DNA from: Biscogniauxia marginata
Taxonomy: Eukaryota > Ascomycota > Sordariomycetes > Xylariales > Xylariaceae
Length of the DNA stretch: 64,000 nt
Reading direction: 5' to 3'
Assembly (NCBI GenBank): GCA_022695795.1
Contig: MU404104.1
Coordinates: forward strand, 62,001 to 126,000
Shown: one piece after another, positions 11,101-20,847 of the stretch
How positions within the stretch are numbered: the first letter of the stretch is position 1
Layout of the letters: the number at the start of each line of letters is the position of its first letter
Program-made: the position numbers and the translations under genes
Notes under the pieces: model-generated
The model's input: only the letters and a program-made list of their open reading frames with translations
What the model was told of the DNA's origin: nothing
The model's database searches: none

Positions 11101-11998
11101 AGCTCTGCGGAGGCGGTGGACTAGAGACAGCAGGTCGTCACCGGGATCGAGTCAATTGAAGACAGATATGTATGCCACGGTGAAAATGTTCTAAGAGTAC
11201 CCAAACGTTTGGGAGAATAAATATCCACCGCCAGAATATCCGTTGTCCCGCAAGCTCTTAGCAGTTGTGACATTTACGTGCATATTTTTAAAACCTGGAG
11301 AATATTGGATCTCAGATTACGATATAAACCTGTTTGCGGCCAAGCAACGAAATTCCGCAATAAATTCAACACCGAATGATATAGAAAATTTTCACGTTAA
11401 ATGTTGATATAATCAGGAGACAAAGTATGTAGCACATTAGCATACATGACGGGTTTAAACTCGATATGGGAAGGGCAAAAAAGGGGGGTTTAGTTATTGA
11501 GTTATGGGACTATACGACCCCTGGTTACCTGTATCTACATATATATATAGGATGGGCTTACCTTGAATCAATACATTTGATTATATCCTCACATCTTCGT
11601 CTCATCTCAACGTAAGTTACATGTATTATAATAATAAATCCCTTTAAACAATAAATAAATTCTTTTCTGCTATTTAATATCTTACACATAACCAGGAGAA
11701 CCTTTCACTAAATGCGCTTCGTTGTATAGATACACCTCGTTGTAGGCCATTCGCAACTTTAGTAATACGAAAGGGTCACGCTTCCAGCAAGGAGAATTCG
11801 TACATATCCCAAACAAACAAATAGCGCACACACCTCAGGATGAGTAACTGGAAGAAAATCTCATGCCAGGGAATTTCCAATATGAACCAAAAAGCAGATT
11901 CTGATTATAAAACGGCGATTTCTATGTGATCGCATCATAGCCCAGGTCCAGACATGGTCTTGATCCCCTACTCCTTCCCTAATCTGTCTGTGACACAC
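11101..11998. other. Intergenic region between convergent PRISE and EthD genes
   Basis: About 900 bases of 3' flanking sequence, AT-rich in 11270-11700. No gene, repeat or RNA was recognised. Confidence 0.5.
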
Positions 11999-12310
11999 CT
12001 AGGCCTTCCAACTACTAAGAACCCCACCCTTCACTATCAGCGGATCGAGGTTTGTAAACTTCGGGACGTCGTCGAAGATGCCCTTTGCCTCGGGTCCTTG
12101 GCTGGCCGTCTTCCAGGCCTCCATGCTCTCCCATGTGACCACGGCCTGGATGACATACTCGGGGTCTATGGGCTGGGTGACAGCCCAGCTGCGCAGGCCG
12201 ACGGGCCCCCATATCTTGGAGACGTGTGGCATGTGCACGTTGACGTAGTGGTCGATATCGAATCTGGCTTCCGGCTTGTGGGGGTAGCTCACTACGACTA
12301 TGAACGTCAT
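11999..12310 (-). CDS. EthD-domain protein (dimeric alpha-beta barrel)
   Basis: An intronless 103-aa protein from ATG 12310 to TAG at 11999. Sequence features match the EthD family: an N-terminal beta strand (TFIVVVSYPHKP), the FDIDHYVNVHMPHVSKIWG segment with the conserved His of YxxxHxP, and a later VVTWESMEAWKTA segment. Length is normal for a single-domain member. EthD proteins form ferredoxin-like dimeric barrels; fungal relatives act as decarboxylases, cyclases or dehydratases in polyketide pathways, and bacterial ones are linked to ether degradation. It faces the PRISE gene tail to tail. Two ACTCCGGTC motifs lie 280 and 520 bases upstream, the same motif as in the hydrolase/PRISE promoter. 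The exact reaction cannot be stated. Confidence 0.85.
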   Translation of the reverse strand: MTFIVVVSYPHKPEARFDIDHYVNVHMPHVSKIWGPVGLRSWAVTQPIDPEYVIQAVVTWESMEAWKTASQGPEAKGIFDDVPKFTNLDPLIVKGGVLSSWKA

Positions 12311-12588
12311 TTTTTTTGTTGTTGTGGATGATGAAGTTATTGTGTATTACTGGGGTGCGTATGTGAGGGAAGGTAATTGGGAGCGAGAAATGTTCGTTGA
12401 GGGTCGAAGCTCCAGTCCTCACTTTCGGTTATGAATAATAATCGTCAGTGGTAGTTGGCTTAGTCCAAATAAACCATCTATTGTTTAGATGGAAACTTTT
12501 ATTTATTTAAATATATAGCACTTGCTGACCACTTGATATCTCATCTTTGAGCTTGCAGATGCTTCGTAATTATTTTATTTATCCGCGG

Positions 12589-12597
12589 ACTCCGGTC
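12589..12597 (+). promoter_or_regulatory. ACTCCGGTC motif, copy 3
   Basis: Exact ACTCCGGTC inside the near-symmetric GGACTCCGGTCC, about 75 bases upstream of the EthD TATA-like box and 280 bases upstream of its ATG. Confidence 0.45.
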
Positions 12598-12829
12598 CTC
12601 ATGTCGGGCAGTGTTTAGTTAACTTGCATAGTATGCTACTTAGATAGCTAAGTAGAATTGATGATAGTTTATCGGAGTTAAGGACTGCAGGGCAGAATTT
12701 TAGCCAGAGTAACAAAGGAATCGCAAAAGTGCTAACCTAACGCCGACAATGCAGCTTTGCCTTAGATGTAGTTCTCTTCCCCCCCTCTCTGATGCATAAC
12801 TAGGGGTATGTACCTACCTTCATCGTCTT

Positions 12830-12838
12830 ACTCCGGTC
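12830..12838 (+). promoter_or_regulatory. ACTCCGGTC motif, copy 4
   Basis: Exact ACTCCGGTC (context TTACTCCGGTCCA), about 520 bases upstream of the EthD ATG. Confidence 0.4.
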
Positions 12839-13354
12839 CATGGCCACCAATGAAGTACGCCATTATTGATGATGAAAATGATTGGTCTTGATATTCGCTT
12901 ATAGGTGTAGATCGTTGGACTTTTCACGGCTAGAATTCCTACGCGATCAGCTTCTAGCCCCAATACATGGTCAAGATTTAACAGAAGGACTTTACAAGTT
13001 CATCTATAAATTTATAGATAGATAACTCGTTAGTCTAATGTGAATAACCTTAAATGTATGAGGAGTTCCTTAGCTAATAGGCCGGCCGTTATAATTAATG
13101 GGCATGCTTAAGTCGATCAAGGTCAACCTCTAACATGGTAGAATAATGTGGGATAATACCACACTCCAACCAAATTGTCGCTTTGATATCTAGAAGTCAT
13201 ATTTAACCTTTTCTTACAGGTCTTCGGGATGATAATCCTATGTGGAATTCTATTTAGTTGCTTGTCGGAGATGAATGCGTGCTCTGATTAGAACCATGGC
13301 AGCTACTTAATGTTCATAACACAACAAATACATCTGTCCTGCGCTGACGCAGTG

Positions 13355-14933
13355 TTATGAACCTTGTATGAGTGCCTGTTGGCCCGCTGGAACTGGAAAT
13401 GGTCCATTTTCTGCCAAGGGAAACTTCGGCGTCCCGTCATCGTTCCATGTAAATTTCTGTATTCTAGCCGTTCGATATATATCCGCCGTAGGATTCGGTG
13501 TTGTCTGAGCATGATATACTATATAATCTTCTGATCCATCGGGAGAGGTGATGAAGCTCGCATGACCTACATAAAAAAGCTTAGTAAGTAAACAGCACAG
13601 CTAGACAGTCCTAGGTGTTACAGAATCCCCCTATTTTATTTTATTTTGGAAAACGTTTTGGATCGCCGACTAACAGACAATATGAAACTAGGAGTTACGA
13701 CTCCTAAGTGTGAACAAGAAAATCAATGAATAATGGCCCAAGAAGGTGCTTACCGGTTCCATAAATGCCCTTTACTGTATTCTGATGAAAGATGCAGCCA
13801 GCTGTATGCTTCTTCCACGAACTATATTCCATCGGGTCGTTTCCGACCAGTTCGAGCATGCCTAAGCAATAAAAAGGGGTATTTACGCGGGCTGCCGAGT
13901 AAATTACAAAGTTCTGACCTGTCGTAGGGTTTATAAGTTGCTGTGGACCTTCATTCGTTGCAAGTCTCACTGGACGTCCGTACTGAGAACACTGCGATTA
14001 GCATGATCATGTACGGTGACCTAAGGTCTCCTGGAGATGAGGCCTACCGGTACTTGTTCCCATGGCTCGTTCGGGACGCTAATGATCCGACGTTCAAGAA
14101 GAGTTGAGCTCACAGTCCAAGGATCTGACATTGTGGTAATGCATAGGTTTGCAGGCCATGATGAATACTTCTGCTCCCAACACGAATATATGTGGTACAA
14201 TTTGCCATTGAAATGAAAATACGTTCCGTCGATGGCGAATTGATCATAGGTATCTAACATCGATTTGATCGACCAGTTTGCAGTCCACGGGTCGGGGCCG
14301 TCTGGAACCAAAACAAACATGCGATGGTTGATAGCCTACACCTCTTAAGTTAGTCCTGTCTTGGATAAATTCATTCCTTTTTTTTTTTTCTTTCCGACGA
14401 CTGTGAATGTTCCCCTGCGACGCAGTAACTTACGGCAACGCCGGAGGACTTACAGGGCAGTTTATCGGACACATCGCATCCAGCAATGGTGGGGGGTTGT
14501 CTCCATCTGATGTAGCCGTAAAGATGATATACCAGGACCCAGAGATGTTATGGATCTCGGGAGCCCACAAGCTAGTAGACCAGGGCTCACCACTGTTCTG
14601 ATCCGGATTGAAGACGACCCGACTTTCCACATTATCCCAGTTGTCGGTGAGGTACCTTGAGCGTCTCAATGTAACGTTAGAGTTGGTGGTGTAAGTGAAC
14701 AGATACCAGTCAACACCATCGGCTGTATACCTGGTCATGAAAGGATCGCCGACATTCAGGGTCATAACGGGATTTGAGAATGTAGCATTTGTAGTCTTAT
14801 TTGTGCCTACGACCGACGGATCCCAACCCTGTGAGCTGCCCTTGTTAGGGTCGAAGACTTGGGCAGTCACTGTAGCTATCCCGAGTAAACAGGATGCTAG
14901 CGAGGTAATGAGATTGGAGAATCGAATCTTCAT
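13355..14933 (-). CDS. Secreted GH43 glycoside hydrolase (arabinanase/arabinofuranosidase type)
   Basis: Four exons on the minus strand: 14933-14454, 14335-14048, 13982-13754 and 13566-13355. Introns of 118, 65 and 187 bases all have GT-AG ends, and the joined frame codes for 402 aa. Residues 1-~24 are a signal peptide ending near VTA-Q. GH43 landmarks are the general-base Asp63 in VGDPFMTRY, the pKa-modulating Asp196 in AIDGTYF and the general-acid Glu267 in TNEGPQQL. NPTTGQNFVIYSAAR and SPDGSEDYIVYHA are further family segments in the five-bladed propeller. The product should be secreted and act on arabinose-containing plant cell-wall polysaccharides. Every exon junction restores a family-like sequence, so the model is firm; intron 3 is the longest and least certain. 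Confidence 0.88.
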
Positions 14934-15743
14934 CTTAACCTAGGCAATAAGGGTACCGCTAGGTACAGTAGGGGGGAAGAGGGGAACTTAGGACGGGGAA
15001 ACAAAGAAACCTCAAAGTTCGGGAGCCTAACCGTTCGCGCAGGGCTCAAGCTGATAAATAAACATGTTAACTTGCAATCCTAGTCATGATCCCCACGTAT
15101 TCCCCATGTCGTGGAACTGGCTACAAGAAGATGGAGATGTCATCTTCACGATGATCTGAATCGTGAAGTTACCCCGCAATCAACACCCCTGCTAGTTCCG
15201 GGGCGATGAATAGTCGTCCAGGGGTGATGGGGGTAGAGATGATGGATTGTGGGACGGGTGACTTAACGATACGGGCGTAGGTTCACAAAAAGACAAAAGT
15301 GAAAATTCTACATAATTCTAGAGATCCCTGGCAGTACTCAATACTCTCCCTAAACTTGAATTTCGTACCTATGTATTAATAAGAGCTCTGATGCCTTCCA
15401 TGGCACCCAAGTCAAGAACGCGACGAATCAATGATGTTGAAGGCGAAACGGAGTGAACACAGTAGTTCCGTACTTGTTGACATCCATGTTCAGTGGAACT
15501 ATAAGAAGACTTCAATACGCTAGGTTAATAATTGAGCACACTAACCTCAAGAGCCATGCCGAAGCTTCCTTCAATAGACCCTCACTAACTTCTTCAAGGT
15601 GGTCTACCTATTAACAAGAGATGGCTTCAATAGTCCGTACGAGTAAAGTTCACAAGTACAAGTGCATCAATTCTTCTACTCCTATTTCGCGATATATTTC
15701 CCCCGCCCTACCCTCCTTCGCCTGGCACATAGCCCCAGCGGGC
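14934..15743. other. Upstream region of the GH43 gene
   Basis: About 800 bases with no recognised gene. It should contain the GH43 promoter. G runs occur at about 14970-15000. No clear TATA box near the start and no ACTCCGGTC copy was found. Confidence 0.4.
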
Positions 15744-16166
15744 TCATCCATTGATGCGAGCTCTCCAGGTTGGTACATGCCCATACTCATACCTAGGCCG
15801 GGATTTTGGAGAATCCAGGGTCCGTTGACGTTCGCCGATACCGAAGGGCCCGACTTGGTTTAAATATAGGGCTACCTGATTTGTGTTAACAGTTGCTTCC
15901 TCATCCGTCGAAACAACCCGGAGCGTCAAGATCTCGTGCCCAATAATGCCTTCCATGTCATGTAAGGTTGCCGTCACGGCGACGGACCTAGTGTTCTCCG
16001 GGATGGCGGCCAGGTGGATCCCTACAAGGTTCACTTCGAGGAGCTCTGGGTCATTCGCGAAGTTTGTCGTCCTGCCAGTCATATATTTGAGGATCCGGCC
16101 GGATTCTCCCGGTACGGAAGTGAATCCCGTATCAGTATAAGAACCAGCGCCGTAGGTGCCCTCCTG
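15744..16166 (-). pseudogene. Partial coding stretch of an unrecognised protein
   Basis: On the minus strand an open frame runs from just after a stop at 16167-16169 to a stop at 15744. It has convincing protein character over ~95 codons (FTSVPGESGRILKY, then ELLEVNLVGIHLAAIPENT, then HEILTLRVVSTDEEATVNTNQ), mostly beta-rich. A good donor, CAG|GTAGCC, sits at 15876, and a second frame downstream of it (VNGPWILQNPGLGMSMGMY) also reads like protein, so this may be an exon followed by an intron or frameshift. There is no convincing start or full-length gene around it, so I read it as a gene fragment or decayed gene. I do not recognise the family. Confidence 0.35.
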
Positions 16167-16214
16167 TCATTTAGTCGTCATTATGGGCGAGCTTGGAAGG
16201 GACTCTTGAAGTGA

Positions 16215-19200
16215 AACTGAAGTCTAGACGCCTTAGTAGCTATTCTACTCTTCGCGAAATCGAACATACAAAAAAAAAGGTAGACAGATAACGCCCATAT
16301 GAACGTTCACCGCTTTTCTATTGATAAAACCTATTTTTGCACGGCTTTGAAGCGGATTTTCTATGAATTACTACTAATTATGGCGGTTGTCGTGTCTTGA
16401 TCGCCACCTCCGAAAAGGTCAAGTCGTTGCTGCTCAGTAATCCATCTCAACTTCACGGTTCCGTCGGGTTATTTACGCTCCAGTGGGAACTGCAACGGGA
16501 CTTAATATGGTAACTTTCAGTAAGTTATTCGGCCATTGCTCGCGGCATTATACCTATTCAGGAGGTGTACGGCGAATCGCCAGGTTCGACCTAGGCCGCG
16601 GCTCACTCTCATCAAGTGACTAGTATCCTTACCACTTTATTGAACTATATCAGGATTTTATAGCCCAGAGTCTTCAATCGAAGGGGTTAATGCAAATTAT
16701 TTACTCGGTATCATTTGTTTCGGAGAAAATGGTCCTATCCCCACGAATGATCTAAGTTACCTACCTAGTTAGCAATATACACCGACCAGTCTACGTCTAC
16801 GATCTAAGGAGATAATATTAGTGGTTTTAAAAAGTAGTAGTTCTAACAAAGCGCCAACTGTATATGATATCCAGGCGACCTAATCTAATGATAAGTGAAA
16901 TTCGTAGAGAACATATTTCTCCTGGTGCCGCCTAATGTAATCAAGCATACCTTTCAGTTTTGATTATAACTTATTTACCATGATGACTTAAGGACACAGG
17001 AATGAACTACCCTTTTGACAGAACCAGTCCCTTCTGTGACGGGTCGATCTGGTTATCGACGACCACCGCCTCTCAGATTATCAGGGCACTGACGACGACA
17101 ACACTCTTAACTTAGTAGCGTGGCTATATTTGAGACCAATTGCTGCAAAACTCGCTCTAACCATCTCTCTCTCTCTCTCTCTCTCTCTCTTTGTTTTCAT
17201 CGTCTTTCTTCTCTTAAACTTAGGTATATTTTCTTATCAGTAAATACACAATATATTAAATCATCTTCTCCCCTGTCTTACTGGCCACTCTAGCGGCACC
17301 AATAGCGCTATTAACGGTGTCAGTTTAGTTTATGTTTGAAGTTAAAACTAATGTCGTCAACATATACCTTGTCCAAGGCTTCGTATGGACATAGTTGCGA
17401 TTTAGGCAATACCTTTCTTTGGTATTCTGAGCTTATGCATCACTCTTCTTCCCTTAACATGCCTCATTCCCTCGTTTCCAACAGCAACCCTTCTTAGTAA
17501 TCTCTAATATCATCGCATATGGTGAGTTTTGATATGGTATCCTCATAACTTGACGGTTTATCTAGCACTTCCGCGTCTAAGGAACATCGTGACTAGGGTA
17601 AGTTACTAATAAATGTTGGCCTTAATGGGATGTCTAGGCAATTCACCGAAACACAGTACAAGATACCATATATGCACCTATTTATACTATAGCTTCTAAG
17701 TATATAACGACTTATCAACTTCCCGTGATGCGGCAAAGTAAGGGGGCCGAAGACCAAAGCATGTATCTCGTCGCTTTCAACGAGGCTACCTTCAGAAAAA
17801 GATGGGAAACTAAACCCATCATTTAGGCTTCCTTGGAGATTTAAGTAGCGACTACTACTACATGTAATTAAGAAACATTGCGATGCATACATTCCTAGAT
17901 CCATTAAAGCAAGTAATAAAAGGCGACTCCCTAGGCAGACCTGACAAACTATAAGCTACAGGCAAGAACGAGCTCAAATTCTTCTCCGGTGCACAATTCC
18001 TCCTGGGTTCCCAGCTGAAAATTTGGCGCAGGAACTCGCAGATTTATGAAATGCAGAATGAAAACGTAACGATATGATTCAAGGCCATACCATACATTGC
18101 GTGTCACTGGTCTGAATATATACTAACACTATGTATATTTGTTTGAGAGTGTTCATTTTTGATACTATTTGAGCATCTACGCAGATAATTATAGTTATAC
18201 TATGGAATAGCGAGCATTTGCCATGTGGTTTTGAAGTCGGAGACAGAATAGGGCTGACCAATTTCAGCCCTGACAAATGTCCAGCGGATAGGAATCCTCG
18301 GTCCCGATGACCAAGCGATAGGATTCACCGAGATGTTCGCACCTCGGCCTCCAGTTAGTGTGCACCGATGTCCCACGGGGGGCCAACACGCCGGCCAATC
18401 TTACATGCTGAATCCCATGGCGCAGGACTCTTATCCTTGGTGAAACGTGGCCTGCGTGGAATACCTTGCAGAAGATACATGTGGTGATCAGCTCTCTGCA
18501 GCGCATTTGTACTACTACTTGATGCTGTCTCAACATTTTAGTCTCAACTCGTCAGGATATATGTCAGGGCATCCTTCAGATCCATGATCTTCACGCACGA
18601 CTGCCAATTCCGCTCAGCTGGCGTTATGGCCACGCGCTGTGGTTCCATATATTCCCCGGCCATTGGATCTAAAAATATTTTCAACGTACGTATGTATATG
18701 AAGCTGCTATAGAAAACAATCCGCCTCAAAGCTCAAAGCCCTCCCACAATATGAACCAATCAGGACGTGCTAATTTGACATAGCTATGTCCAGTACGACG
18801 CCCCAAGCGCCCTTTGTCGCAATTGGCAGTTCACCATCATGCTCCAGTGTCGAAAATGACGCGTTCCTTACGAATCACCCTTCACTATCTTTAGGATCTT
18901 CCACGGTTAAAGTAGCAGCTTGGTAGCCAAGGCGCTTCAAAACTTACAATAGGTACGCCGCTTTGAGGACGGGGTTGGATATAGATTAGATATTGTACTC
19001 TGCCCGCCAGCGTTCGTGTCTAGATACACCATGTATAATATTTTGTTGAGCGAGGGCAGGGAGTTCATGCGCCGCATCAAGATTAAACCGTCGTTTTCTT
19101 CTACTGTGGGAACATTTATTTCGAGGAATATCAAGAAGGATGAAGTCGTCATACTTATTATCTATTTGCTTTCTCATACATGTATGCGCGTATCTATAAT

Positions 19201-19523
19201 CCACGGGGAGTGGCCTCATCCAATGAGTTCAGCCGACAGAGATCTGCTTGTAGAGCTACTTACAAGATATAAATGTACAAGAAAAAGGACAATACCCCCT
19301 ACGCCGCCCTTTTATGTTTCGTTGGGTATGAAGCCCACCACCGGAAGCGCCATCCGACCAGAGAAAGCCCTTGTATGTTACGTGCTATGTATATAGCGTG
19401 ATACCAAGGGCGTAAATTTCGTACATATCGCACGCAGACATTTAGGCATGGCCAGTATAGTCCAGAATCATTTGCTCAAATCTTCGCGCGCATAAAACCA
19501 AAACAATTCGCGACCCCCCATAC
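16215..19523. other. Gene-poor region between GH43 block and bZIP-ankyrin gene
   Basis: No supported gene in 3.3 kb. It contains a (TC)n microsatellite at 17164-17190. Two short minus-strand open frames (18544-18690 and 18264-18536) have partly protein-like composition, for example AERNWQSCVKIMDLKDALTY near 18590, but no family or exon structure could be established. They may be remnants. Confidence 0.4.
17164..17190. repeat. (TC)n dinucleotide microsatellite
   Basis: An uninterrupted run of about 13-14 CT units in a gene-poor stretch. Confidence 0.9.
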
Positions 19524-20847
19524 TCAGTGGGTTTCGATTTTAGCATGGTCGATAGCCTCTGCCGTCCAACTGTCGTCCGCATCCACTGCCGCGCCGCGTT
19601 CCAAAAGCATAGCAGCCATGTCTGTGCGGCCGTTCATGACGGCACGTTGCAGAGCAGTATATCCTGTGTTATCCCTTCCGTTGATATTGACATCGCAGCG
19701 CTGGAGCAGAAGTCGCAGAGTGTCGATATGTCCACTGGCGACTGCGAAGTGCAGTAGCGGCGCAGTGGTCTCGGGGAGCGAATTCCGCATTTCTGCCATG
19801 TCCCCCGCGTTGACATTGGAAAGGAAATTCGAGGTTAGAGAAGAATTGGCCGATCTGGGATTCGACTTCCTATCCAAATGAGACCACCTAGCAGGGCTGT
19901 GCAGGTCGGACTCTGGCGACGTCGTGTACGTCGTCGTTGGTGCCGTCACACCGTCGTCTAGTGAGTACGATGTCTCCGGGTGATATATAGACAACCCCTC
20001 TGGGTTGTTATAGACATTAAGACTACTTGATAAGACTGTTAGTTGCGGAGCCCAGGAAACTAATTGGTGGTCGGCAATTGCCTCGACATTACTGACCTTG
20101 TGGAGACGTGTAACGCATCATGATTGTCTGTTGTAGCCACAGGCGGCCAGGGCATAGGGCTGGGGCAGTTCGATGTGAAGATAGGCGGGATGCTATTGCT
20201 TCGAAGATGAGACGGTTGCTGTACAGATCCTGAAGTAATGTTGGTTGTCAAGGCGCGGGTTCGACGGTTCGGTGTGGATGCTGGTGATAGCTCCGGTACC
20301 ATCTCATTAGAAGACTGTAGCTGTGGAAAGAACGCAGATGCATCGAAGTTAACAGAGGCTTCTCTGTCTGCTGTCAACCCGAGACCGTTCAAATGTTCCG
20401 GTCCAGAAGAGTGGGACCAAGTCTGCAGGTAATCGCTCAGCCTCCGGGATGATGCAGCCGCCGATGAGGTCGGCTCAACGTTATGGGCCTGCACCTCTTC
20501 CAAACTAGAAGGACTCCTCCCACCAGATGGTAGTTCATGTTCAGGCGGAGGTGTAGTTGAGGGATCCGAGCTCATGGACTCTTGAAGCTGCTGGAGTTGC
20601 TTCTTCAATCTTTCAACTTCCTTGGTTCGGTCACGCATATTACGTCCTAAATGATTATTTAGCTAGGAACAAAACATTGCATGTGGCTACGGAGAGACTC
20701 ACGATACGCTCTCTGGGCAAGGCGGTTCTGTATTTTTCTTCGTTCTGCCGCATCAGGAAGGTTTCTCCAATCCTCATCAGGCTTCATAAGGTCCACGTAA
20801 GAGGTGGTCAGCGGACGCCCGCTACGAGGTGAAGTTGTTCCCGACAT
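19524..20847 (-). CDS. bZIP-type transcription factor with C-terminal ankyrin repeats (bANK-like)
   Basis: Three exons on the minus strand (20847-20703, 20646-20097, 20022-19524), with introns of 56 and 74 bases and GT-AG ends, give 397 aa. The basic region spans ~36-50 (ERRKIQNRLAQRAYRRN), with the fungal N-R-x-x-Q-R-x-x-R pattern split by intron 1; a short leucine-zipper-like helix follows (VERLKKQLQQLQ). Residues ~70-300 are Ser/Pro-rich and probably disordered. The C-terminus holds two clear ankyrin repeats (PLLHFAVASGHIDTLRLLLQ and GYTALQRAVMNGRTDMAAML). Basic region plus ankyrin repeats is the layout of ToxE-like bANK regulators of fungal secondary-metabolite clusters. No synthase gene lies in this window, so its targets are unknown. 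Use of an acceptor 3 bases upstream in intron 2 would add one residue. Confidence 0.85.

Larger units (their letters stand above)
12311..13354. promoter_or_regulatory. Upstream region of the EthD gene
   Basis: About 1 kb between EthD and the 3' end of the GH43 gene, both on the minus strand. It holds a TATA-like TATATAT (minus strand, 12511-12517) about 200 bases before the EthD ATG, and two ACTCCGGTC motifs further upstream. AT-rich and otherwise featureless. Confidence 0.5.
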
